From: Phaeodactylibacter sp.
GTDB lineage: Bacteria > Bacteroidota > Bacteroidia > Chitinophagales > Saprospiraceae
Length of the DNA: 64,000 bases
Reading direction: 5' to 3'
Assembly: GCF_022763345.1 (NCBI RefSeq)
Contig: NZ_JALEGS010000018.1
Span: 1-64,000 of the forward strand
A program made the position numbers and the translations under genes. Under the pieces are notes generated by a model. The model was not told the origin of the DNA, ran no database searches, and was given only the letters and a program-made list of their open reading frames with translations. Every line of letters starts with the position of its first letter. Within the stretch, counting starts at the first letter, position 1. Below, one piece after another: positions 19,001-27,200 of the stretch.

Positions 19001-20607
19001 CCTTTCTTTTTGGGTTGCTGGACCTGCGGCTGGGCAACTCCGGTATTGGTGGTGCCTGGTGTGGTTTTACTAAGCACGATGGTCAGGCTGACATCTACAT
19101 CCTTTCCGTATTTTATCTCACAGGTGAAGGTGAATTTGTCTTCCGAGGGGGCATTTTGTCCCTGGGCGGCCTTGCTGAAGGATAGGCCGAGCTCGGCGAT
19201 TACAAGTTCGTGCAGTTGCTGGGGGAGGCTGAGGTCGGTGTCGAAGGTTTCAGCAATGGTATCTACCAGATCCCCCACGTTGATGTTTTTGGCACGGGAA
19301 TCAAATTCCCAGGATTTAGCGCCGCTTGAGCTAGTCGTTAAATTGGCGGACACGTCAAGCTCAATTTTATTCTTTGTGCCCAATAGCAAAACGCACATGA
19401 AATTGCCGCTGATATTGGAGGTGCTGCCTTGCTTGTCCAAGCGGAAGCCTAGACCCAGGTATTTCAGCTCGAAGTTATCCCCCAGTTGCATGCTGGCAAT
19501 ACTGATCGCGAAGTAGAGACTATTCAGTTTTTTGGCCTTGGTATTCGAATCAATGTCAATATCCACTTCCAACATATCTATCGAAATGCGGGCATCTAAA
19601 CTGAATCCATCAGGAAGTGATTTTTTAATCTCATCTCCTCCGATGGCCTCCATCAGGTCCTCTATGCTTGGCCCCAGGAATCTTTCCGTTGAGGCTTTAC
19701 CGAAAGAGATTTTGTTTGGCGCAATGCGGATAAATAACGGTAAACGGAACGTTTTAATCACCAGATCAGCATCCAACTCAGCGGTGAGCGCAGTAGTTTT
19801 TCCGGCAAAACTTGCCATGATGCTAAACCGCAGATCCTCGATGGCAAAGGCATTTGGCACCAACTCCCATCCATCTGCGGAGACCGAAATACTAAAGAAG
19901 CTGACTTTACGAGCTTTGTTATTGTACATGATCCCTACCTGATCCAGCGCCAGACCTTTGGCTTTGGCGATGGAAGCCGGCAGCCAACTGGCAAGTTCTG
20001 GCACCTGGGCAATATCTGCCAGTTCCCGGAGGTCGGGAAGCGGATAGGGAGCCGGGAGCGCACTCTGAATGAAAACCGTATTGGGGGCAGCCGGGAAGCG
20101 GATCTGCATAGGCACAGCCGCCAGTTTATTACTCAGCTTCATGTTTCCGCTGATAATGCTGTAGAACTGAGGGGTGTCCTGCTCGTCGTTGCCCATCCAC
20201 GTTATTTCAAGCTGCATTTGCTCCAGGCTGTAATTGCCCGACTTTTTGGCGCCAGAAAATGCAAAGGGAAGTGTTTTGCCAGATTTCCAAGGGCATTGGA
20301 AACTCACCACGAGTGGACCCTGACCGAGAACTGCGGCGATAGTGAAAGTGACGTCCAGGCCGGTCTCTCCCAATATATCTGCTTTTCCTTTTACAACCAC
20401 CTTATTAGTCTGTCCGGGGGTTTCTAGCGTAGCCTGCCGAAGGGTTAAGGTCAACTGTGGCTGTTTCGGCTGGTTAATAAATTTGGCCAGGAATTTACTA
20501 AGACCATCCAAGCCAAGAGTGCTGTCACTGAGTTCCAACGATTGGCTCCCGCCGGGAATGAGCTTGTTGGTTATTGCTGTTTTTATAGTTGAAAAGGAAG
20601 CATTCAT
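16081..20607 (-). CDS. Giant beta-rich DUF6603-like protein
   Basis: This 1508-aa protein has no signal peptide. The N-terminal half (to about residue 730) consists of repeated amphipathic beta-strand units (for example LTLTLRQATLETPG, ISIDMLEVDIDIDS, YLGLGFRLDKQGSTSNISGNFM). A Gly/Ser/Pro/Ala-rich linker (about 740-800) follows, then a second half with GLGLDFSEGPVEIGGSFLRD and FFVTGLAAGFGYNRAIRVPP, which resembles from memory the uncharacterised DUF6603 domain. The regular strand pattern could form a long groove or solenoid; that is speculation. It is the longest intact unit besides the 1614-aa gene, and both are in the same direction. Confidence 0.7.
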   Translation of the reverse strand: MNASFSTIKTAITNKLIPGGSQSLELSDSTLGLDGLSKFLAKFINQPKQPQLTLTLRQATLETPGQTNKVVVKGKADILGETGLDVTFTIAAVLGQGPLVVSFQCPWKSGKTLPFAFSGAKKSGNYSLEQMQLEITWMGNDEQDTPQFYSIISGNMKLSNKLAAVPMQIRFPAAPNTVFIQSALPAPYPLPDLRELADIAQVPELASWLPASIAKAKGLALDQVGIMYNNKARKVSFFSISVSADGWELVPNAFAIEDLRFSIMASFAGKTTALTAELDADLVIKTFRLPLFIRIAPNKISFGKASTERFLGPSIEDLMEAIGGDEIKKSLPDGFSLDARISIDMLEVDIDIDSNTKAKKLNSLYFAISIASMQLGDNFELKYLGLGFRLDKQGSTSNISGNFMCVLLLGTKNKIELDVSANLTTSSSGAKSWEFDSRAKNINVGDLVDTIAETFDTDLSLPQQLHELVIAELGLSFSKAAQGQNAPSEDKFTFTCEIKYGKDVDVSLTIVLSKTTPGTTNTGVAQPQVQQPKKKGGYYLTVTGIAKVSGEAFELDLNVKNDASTNTTSGLLAFKTKNVSIDLGKLAGSLIDDPSVQTLIPSVAVTPNYALVARLNKTTPTPPYPKSLIGLDLDLKVDLKGLPLVGKLLGDADFEVKDIQFLYANTNLDEVDVQAVNSLNPPATLPDQPLNGISTDPAAGGSPAAPPNTAIVLAKGLGFKATVLLGSFAPWQINLPARPGSTPAKGKQAAQPQASTSNTGSTGAANSGESGDASPQGGSGGGTAPPPGGDATWIDLQQAVGPVQFNRIGFKYKNKMIWGYLDASLTLAGLTLSLDGLGVGNPINKFDPTFSLNGLGLDFSEGPVEIGGSFLRDSSGPYDEYDGMAVIKAEIFNLSAIGSYAKVNGQDSLFIYAVLNYPLGGPSFFFVTGLAAGFGYNRAIRVPPITGVATFPLVNEAVNGAGSGPANDPQSRRKYLQKELTSLRTAIYPKPKEYFLAAGIRYTSFEMLDSFAMVSVSLGQHFEVDVLGLSTLAIPTPEDTQTVPPIAEAQLALRAVLNPDKGVLSIEAQLTSNSYLFARACHLTGGFAFYAWFGGPHAGDFVITLGGYHPRFVPPAYYPKVPRLGFNWQVSDKFSIKGGLYFALTAHALMAGGNLQALFHLGPIKAWFIVGADFIVSWQPYFYDAHMYVNIGASFTFWAFGTRTITFQLGADLHVWGPDFSGKATIHYYIVSFTISFGKGPGKPKPLKWEAFKSSFLPDDSKIVTANVTNGLIKEETLGNSEGKRYILDPKNATLTINSQVPVKTYDLGLNNTGNKNDQLYFVDSGHQILLPLSDKTKAQNNTPTTDFGLAPMDVAKVDSSSLSVTIKRDGEDANGDFAFTPVLKRMPRAMWGDKLEAEVNDQQFIENALAGFEIRPAKPPTPGQSRWVLKKNLQFEVDKQPGAFDCPSVASYKGAAPTATGELNKINTLDSKRNGLLQGLGLDTSNLAPPKDLDQLVVEKPLSATFA

Positions 20608-20647
20608 TGGAGGATTTTTTTGATCTGGAATTCATTCATCAGTTGGC

Positions 20648-21880
20648 TTATTGGACGTTGGTGAAGGTACTTTGCAGTGTAGCGGCAACTGGGGCGGGGT
20701 TGAGATCTAGGAGTTCGTCAAAGATGAAAATTCGGGTAAATGGATCAGTCGAACCGTCTGGAAATACGCGTTTTGGTTGAATAGAATCAACATTCGAACT
20801 ATTGACATTGGGTATCTCTATAAATTGCCCTCCTTTGGCGATATTTTTATACGAGAGTTTTAGACCAGGAATTTGTCGTACACTGGCGCCTAACATTTTT
20901 TTTTGCAAGTCACTTTCAGGTTCGCCTTTTCCATCACTTTGAATTAAATAGCCTCCTCTTTTTGCAACCGTTGAGTTTGCATCGAAAGTTGCGCCACAAG
21001 AAACCAAAAGTTGCACATCAGCAAACTTTTCATCAAATAGATCAATTATGGAGTTTTTTAAACCCTCATTTAACAAAACATCTTTCTCTTTTACAATCTC
21101 ACCTTGTTCTTTTTTAATATTGCTTAATTCTAATCCTAGTCTTTTCTTGCAGGCTTTCTCAACTTCTTCGGTAACATTGTATTTTAATCTTCCCTGTTGG
21201 TCAGCACAAATATTTAGTGCGAAATCAATACCCTGACAGTTGAAAAAGCCCTGACAATTTTTTAGTAGACTTTTTGGCTTTCGCCCCAAGAGAGTAAAAA
21301 CTTCTTTAGAAATCTTGATAGCTTCTTTTTCTCGCTCAGCAGTGGGTGGGAGGTTGGTTGCCATATCATAAATCCCCCAGCTATACCTGTTTTTTTGTCC
21401 CCGCGGTATATCCATTCCCTCATCACTCTTGTGCACAAGGCTTAATAATTGGCCATTATGTACCGCCGGTGCCAAATTGTAAATTGTCCATTTTTCCCCT
21501 GTCTTTTTTCCCCATACAATACTCCCGGGCAGTATCAACCAAGATTTCAAAGCTGGGGTCTTGCTTTGTTGCAAAAGTGATTGTAGCATAGGTTTCACTT
21601 CTTTATTTAGCGAGTAGGGGTCGCCTTTTCTTCGAAAAAACCATTCCGGAGCGATAAATAACTTTAAAACCTCGGGGCCGTCCATACCCAATTCACCATT
21701 TGCTCGCTTTATCAGGCTAATCAAATAGTTTAATCTCTGAGTAATATCACCTTGAATAGGTTGACGCTTTTCATTTAATAGGACATCATCTAAAAAGGGC
21801 CCAAATGCTTCATCTTCTTGTTCGTAATATCGAACAGTTGGCGGTGCATAAATCACAACTCTCACAGGTGGTTTCGGCAT
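20648..21880 (-). CDS. Nitrilase-fold (carbon-nitrogen hydrolase-like) protein
   Basis: This 410-aa protein shows all three elements of the nitrilase superfamily in order: Glu79 in LFIAPEWFF, Lys151 in YNLAPAVHNGQLLSLVHKS and Cys225 in GIDFALNICADQQG. This is an E-K-C triad with the usual local contexts, so amide, nitrile or carbamoyl hydrolysis, or N-acyl transfer, is possible. The substrate is unknown. A large insertion (about 175-215) and a long C-terminal part (to 410) exceed the family's typical size of around 280-320 aa. The gene is clearly more AT-rich than its neighbours, suggesting separate acquisition. It lies 40 bp upstream of the DUF6603-like gene. Confidence 0.7.
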   Translation of the reverse strand: MPKPPVRVVIYAPPTVRYYEQEDEAFGPFLDDVLLNEKRQPIQGDITQRLNYLISLIKRANGELGMDGPEVLKLFIAPEWFFRRKGDPYSLNKEVKPMLQSLLQQSKTPALKSWLILPGSIVWGKKTGEKWTIYNLAPAVHNGQLLSLVHKSDEGMDIPRGQKNRYSWGIYDMATNLPPTAEREKEAIKISKEVFTLLGRKPKSLLKNCQGFFNCQGIDFALNICADQQGRLKYNVTEEVEKACKKRLGLELSNIKKEQGEIVKEKDVLLNEGLKNSIIDLFDEKFADVQLLVSCGATFDANSTVAKRGGYLIQSDGKGEPESDLQKKMLGASVRQIPGLKLSYKNIAKGGQFIEIPNVNSSNVDSIQPKRVFPDGSTDPFTRIFIFDELLDLNPAPVAATLQSTFTNVQ

Positions 21881-21918
21881 AACAAAACGGATTAAGAATT
21901 AAAAAAAGCCTATATCTG

Positions 21919-21950
21919 CCAGGGCGGGCTGTTGTTTTGAGCCGCCCTGG
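21919..21950 (-). terminator. Hairpin with downstream T tract
   Basis: A perfect 9-bp stem (CCAGGGCGG at 21919-21927 with CCGCCCTGG at 21942-21950). On the minus strand a run of seven T follows after 11 bases (complement of A at 21901-21907). It lies between the 63-aa gene and the nitrilase-like gene, so it may attenuate the long transcript rather than end it fully. Confidence 0.45.
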
Positions 21951-21980
21951 GCTTATCTCCTTACCAGCAGGTAGTTAACC

Positions 21981-22172
21981 TCAATAGAGGGAGTCATTGT
22001 CATAATACGCCCTGCTTCGACCCCCCCCCTTTGCCAAAAAGTCCTGCTTCCGGCTGTCAGCAGCATACTCTTTTTTAAAAGCGGGAACGGCGATCAATTG
22101 CTTATAGGCCTGCTGTTTTAAGGCCGGAAGCTTAGTGGCGTCGAAGCGTTTCTTAAGAAATGAGGTTGCCAT
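21981..22172 (-). CDS. Small basic protein with homopolymeric G tract
   Basis: This is a 63-aa Lys/Arg/Ala-rich protein, probably helical through residue 50, with a Gly-Gly-Gly-Arg-Ser segment encoded by a run of nine G (C at 22021-22029 on the plus strand). It ends in YYDNDSLY. A one-base loss in the tract would extend the frame to a different C-terminus ending near 21950, and a one-base gain would stop ten codons after the tract begins. No family is recognised. It lies within the minus-strand cluster, 100 bp before the nitrilase-like gene, so it may be a genuine small component. Coding status is only moderately certain. Confidence 0.5.
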   Translation of the reverse strand: MATSFLKKRFDATKLPALKQQAYKQLIAVPAFKKEYAADSRKQDFLAKGGGRSRAYYDNDSLY

Positions 22173-22307
22173 GAGTTCCTTTTTTGTAGAATGAAGAGGT
22201 ACGGGTTGGGTAGCCGATCTTCCAAATAGCTGATAAAAAAGCTGGCTCCTTACATTATCTACCCGCGGCTGGTCAGCCTTTATCAGGGTTTAGCAAATAA
22301 TTTATAG

Positions 22308-24206
22308 CTATTTGAAATTTGTAATTATCTGATCCTGCATATCCACCATCTCCTTGCGATAGAAAAAAGTATGGACTTCGAGAGAACTGATTGGCTGGTC
22401 TGTACCGAATTCAATTTGCAAATAGAGGTTTTTTTGATTAGCAGAAAAGAGTTCATTCGGAATGGATATTCTCATATTTCCACGACCGTTATTAAGCGGA
22501 TCGTATCCATTAATATTGAAACCTCCAACCATACCCACGTAATCCTTGTGGGGGATACCGGTATCCACGTACATACTTAAATTAGTGCGGCCACTTCCGC
22601 TTCCGCCAGTAACAAATATTCTTTTATAAACAATGGGAGCTGTGTTTTTGACCTGGATTGTACCTCCTACGTTCAGGTTTTGACGCACCTCTGTACTTCC
22701 ATTGATGTTGGCGCCGCCACCGATGGTGGCTTGTCCCCTAATGTTCGTATTTCCGGTATTGCTTTCGATCGTCAGGTTATTGGTGCTGCCGTTGGTAAAT
22801 GCTATTGAAGTGCTGGGATTGGCATTGATTTCCAGGGAGTTGGCGCCCTCGCTGATCTGGTATTTACCTTTTTCGCCTAGCGTAATATAAGACGCAGGCT
22901 CCTGAGCTTGCTCGTATTGCTCGACATCAAGCAGGCTGAACAGATAGGGCGCTCTTTGTTTGGGCCCAGGTGTTAAATTCATATCCTGGAAGACGACACT
23001 ACCGGGTAAGCTTTTGATCTCAAGAGCAAAATTGCCATCACCGCTTGGCACAGGTTTGAATAAAGCGTTATCACCAACTGAGGAGGGAGAAGTCCGAATG
23101 CATTTAGCTTGTGTATCGTAGGTGAGATAATACCTGTTACTAACCTTTTGCAGGCTGTAAAAGCCATTGCCTGCAGGGATAAGCTTAAACTGCCTATCCG
23201 TCCCTATTGCCTCACCCATTTTGAATTGATATAATGAAGCCATATCGGTTTTGACCGTAGCGATATTTTTGGCGGGATTCGAAAAAATAGCGTAGGCTTT
23301 ATTGGGCTCAATCTGGGACACAAAATAGCTTTGCTTTTTTGAGGGTTCCTTGATCCATACGCCTCCGTTTACCGTGGTCTGCCCCTCCTCAAACGAGGCC
23401 ACCTCCTTCCCATTCGCATACACCCCCACTTGCCCGTCCTTCCGGCTGGCGATGCCTGTGCTGCCGTCGCCATTTCTGAAGGCATAGCCCGCGTTGTTGT
23501 TTTCTCCCGGTTTTAGCGCACCTCCATTTGCCCGCAGGCCACCATTGACATTTAGCTTAGCGGCGTTGGTTTGGTTGGTGCCGATACCGACTTTTTGCTT
23601 GCCGATGTGGATGGGTGATTTCTGTATTTCTCCTATTTGCAATCCAAAGTTATTACAACCCCGGTTAGTGAGTTCGATAAAAACATTAGCAATAGTCGGC
23701 CCTGATGGCAGGTTAGACTTTAACCCTGATATGGTGATGGTGATGTATTCCTGAGGGCCTAAAGGGATGTCTTTGTTGGCTTCAAGCGTGATTTGACCTA
23801 ATTCTGATTTTGCTAATGTTCCATCTACAGGTACCTTCGTTGTTGTAGCATTCCATGTTCCGGGGCTTCCGGTAATCTTGACGATACCCCGTTGAAAAAA
23901 GTTCTCGGTCGTAAGCGCATACGGCCGGTTATATTGATTGGCATCAGCTTGCTGATCATCGATATAGAACCGAAAGTGAAACTTGGTGCCCTTGTTAAAT
24001 GTGATCTTATTTCCGTTCCGAGCCGAAGGATTTTTCTCTAATTTATTAAGTACAGTAAAGGTAAGCGTGTTATCCGAAACAGAGTCGTTCAACACCTGTG
24101 GCGCGCCTAGGAATTGCACTTTAATATTTTCATTATCAGGGCATTGTGCCTCTAGGGCAAATGCAGCTGCAAGAAAGAATACTATAAAAAAAGTAATCTT
24201 ATTCAT
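22308..24206 (-). CDS. Secreted fibre-like protein with trefoil-like region
   Basis: This 632-aa protein starts with a signal peptide (MNKITFFIVFFLAAAFALEA). An N-terminal beta-sandwich part (about 25-200) precedes a region reminiscent of phage tail-fibre or bacterial trimeric stalks (VNGGLRANGGALKPGENN, then NGKEVASFEEGQTTVNGGVWIKE). A central beta-trefoil-like part follows (about 295-440, FYSLQKVSNRYYLTYD), then another stalk (TNIRGQATIGGGANINGSTE, NVGGTIQV) and a C-terminal beta domain. It is predicted to be exported. No lipobox is convincing. It is the clearest extracellular component of the cluster. It lies 21 bp downstream of the 1614-aa gene. Confidence 0.75.
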   Translation of the reverse strand: MNKITFFIVFFLAAAFALEAQCPDNENIKVQFLGAPQVLNDSVSDNTLTFTVLNKLEKNPSARNGNKITFNKGTKFHFRFYIDDQQADANQYNRPYALTTENFFQRGIVKITGSPGTWNATTTKVPVDGTLAKSELGQITLEANKDIPLGPQEYITITISGLKSNLPSGPTIANVFIELTNRGCNNFGLQIGEIQKSPIHIGKQKVGIGTNQTNAAKLNVNGGLRANGGALKPGENNNAGYAFRNGDGSTGIASRKDGQVGVYANGKEVASFEEGQTTVNGGVWIKEPSKKQSYFVSQIEPNKAYAIFSNPAKNIATVKTDMASLYQFKMGEAIGTDRQFKLIPAGNGFYSLQKVSNRYYLTYDTQAKCIRTSPSSVGDNALFKPVPSGDGNFALEIKSLPGSVVFQDMNLTPGPKQRAPYLFSLLDVEQYEQAQEPASYITLGEKGKYQISEGANSLEINANPSTSIAFTNGSTNNLTIESNTGNTNIRGQATIGGGANINGSTEVRQNLNVGGTIQVKNTAPIVYKRIFVTGGSGSGRTNLSMYVDTGIPHKDYVGMVGGFNINGYDPLNNGRGNMRISIPNELFSANQKNLYLQIEFGTDQPISSLEVHTFFYRKEMVDMQDQIITNFK

Positions 24207-24227
24207 GGTACGTCTATTTTGATTCAG

Positions 24228-27200
24228 TTAAGTCGTTTTGCTTAGTTTAAGCCAGCCTTCCCGGATCTCCGGGCTGCCGGAAAAGGCAGCGGTGGCATCG
24301 AAGGGACTGATGTGGGTGCGTTCCAAAAGGTCTTCAATCGCGGGTTGATACCCCTGAAAATCCTTTTTCAGGGTAGCGGATGTCCGCTCATCAATTTGCA
24401 CTACCCGGGCGGTATCGGTACCCAAGCTCTTAATCCAGCCACTGTCAATTAATTCTTTCCATAGTTGATCTACATCCAGCTCCTGATCAAATCGATTTTT
24501 TACATCTGATTTTCGCAGGATTCCAACTGTACCCATGGTTTTCCAGCTATTCCCATCTTTTTCCACCCACGACCAACCATAGCCTGGCTCGTTGGGTACG
24601 GATACGTGCATGCGTCCCGGCAGGGAAAGAATAGGTGTGGTAAGAAATGCGATTTCTATTTTCGATAGGGCTTGCTGGTATTGATCTGGTGGAATATTGA
24701 TGTCTTTCACAGGAAGCATGCCGCAAGTGGCATGAACACTTCCTTTAGGATCAAGGAGCATGCTGACTTCCAGCGGTTGAGGCTGGCCCAGGGTCAAATT
24801 AAAGAGGAACACTCCTCCGTTTTCATCGTGGGTCATGATGTTACCCGATGGTTTCCCTTTCTCCACATCAAAACTCTGGGGCGCAAAAAAGGTATCTGGC
24901 TTGGCACCCTGAGGCAGAGCATCCGGTGGGGCGGTATCCACCCAATAGCCGATCAGCCCATCGTTGAGCTGCCGGTATTCGCCGAGTTGAAGCGGTATTT
25001 TCACCTGGTCAACCTTGAAGGAATTGCGCGGTAAAGAACCGGCAGCGACCTTGCCATTATTTGCTTTTTGGGCGGTTTGAAAATTAGACAGGTCGAGGCC
25101 GAAGTTTTCATGGTCATGAGCAACCGGGGCTCTCCCTTTATGCTCCAGGCTGACAGATGCCCTTACCAATGCAATGGGGCGCCCCATGAGCAAAGCCAGT
25201 CCATCGTGTTGGTTCCCTTTCTCAGGCTGAATGTTCTCCAGGCCTGTATCCAGTACGCTTATAAAATCGGGGATAGAACCGCTTTGGAGGCGCTGTACCA
25301 TTTTTCTGAGATGGGGATTGCCAATGTCTTCGGGTTTCAGGGGAGATTCCAGGCCGGGAAAGACCTGCCATTGACCTGCCTCATCGATATAGCCGAGTGC
25401 CTGACCGTCTTGCTGGTATACCATTAGGCTGTTGTCCAGGTTGTTGGGCAACAGCCAGCCACAGACAGGGCTGGTGGCAGGGTGGCTGTTCATCTCGACC
25501 AGCGTTTTCGTTTGCGGGCCAGTATGTGCGGATAACCAGCGGAAATTGAGCCGGGTTGGCTGGGCAAATCTTGGCAGCAGCTTGATCGCCTTGGGGTCTG
25601 CGGTGGCCGTCATCGAGTGTGCGCGCACCAGCGCAGGGTTTTGCGGCGCGTTCTGGTTCAATAGCGGAAAGCACTGTCCAAAACTATTGACCAGGTTTAT
25701 TTTATCGAGCGTGATACATCCAGCCCGAATAGGAGAAAAAGCACCGTTTTGTATGGGACTATACAGGTGTTTAGTTTTTACCTGGCTACGCACCTGGTCG
25801 GCAAAGCTTTTTACCTCTTTATGCGGACTGGCGATATTGAGCTGGTAAGATTGAGAAAGGCCAAGTAACGCCTGATTGAATCCACCCAGGGACTGGGACA
25901 ATCCATGCTGCAGGCAGAGATTCTGATAAGCCTGGTAATCGAGTACCAGGTGGAGCATACGCCGCACTTTGGCCTGATACCAGTTGATCAGTGCATTGAA
26001 GTGTTCCCCAAGGTACTGGTCTTTACTGCTCGTTGCGGGCTGCTTAATCTCATTGAAAAAGCGATCTAAAGCATCAGTGCCGATTTCCTTTTTCAACCAG
26101 GGAATGAAAGCATCGTCATTTTGCAGAAAAAAGTCATATTGTTGGGTTTCGTCTGTTTTTTTAAGGTTGTAATAGGTTGTTTTTAACTGGGTATGCTCCT
26201 TCGCCCAGGCTACGAACTGGCCCGTATCCCCATCCGGTGCAGGAGCCCCTGTAAGTAACGGGTCCGCTTTAACAGCCGCCGCCGTTTGTTTCCAGTACCA
26301 ACTTAAGATTCCCGGCAGTTGTCCGTCGCTGGTATCCGCCAGGCGCGCGCTGATCCAGTTGCTGATCTGCTGTTCGTCGCTTATCCGGGGGTAAGTGATA
26401 TTTTTCGTTTGATGGGCCAGGGCTTGATCTGCCGGCTTGAGCTTTTGTACCCAGCTGGCAAACTGATCAATACTAAGTGAGGGTGTGCTTAAAGACCTTT
26501 TGACAGCTGCTACGATTTCAGGAACCAGTCTTCTGATTACCGCCTGTTTCGGCAGCAGGCTCCCGGAGGGCGTTAGCACAGCGCGGCTGATAAAAGGAAG
26601 TCTGTTGCCTAAAGAGTCAGCACCGGGGAGATCGGTAAAGTCAACGCTCTTGAGCTGATAATTATCCTCCAGATAGGAATTAAGGTATTGTGTTTCCTTC
26701 GATTGGTCATCGTACTTATGCTGAGGTTGTTGGAAGGAAAGGTCCCAATCCATGAAGAGCGGGTGCCAATCTTTACCTGAGCTGTTAAAACCAAAAGTGT
26801 CTGGGATTTCCTTAGAAAATGCTGCCACTTTGTTTTTCGCGGCTTTTATATCTACAGCAGACAGGGTCAGTTTGGTGATGTAGCTGGCCAACATGCCATC
26901 ATTCCTAAGTCGGCCGTCAAAGCCGTGCTTAGGGCTGGGTTGTATTCCGGTAATCAGCAGACCAGGCTCTGTGGATTGCCAGTAACGAGGGGCGGCAATG
27001 GCCTGAAGCACATAGTTTTTTGAGGTGCCGAGGGCTTCCAGGGATGACGTTAGTTGCTGTTGTTGCTGGACTACTCGTTGCTGCAGATTTTTTAGGTTGC
27101 CCTGTAAGGCTTGAAGTTCCGTACCGATTTCCCATTCGATGAACTCCTGAATGTGCTGAGGGCTTTGTAAGGAATTGGTATCCGTATCATCCTTTCTTTT

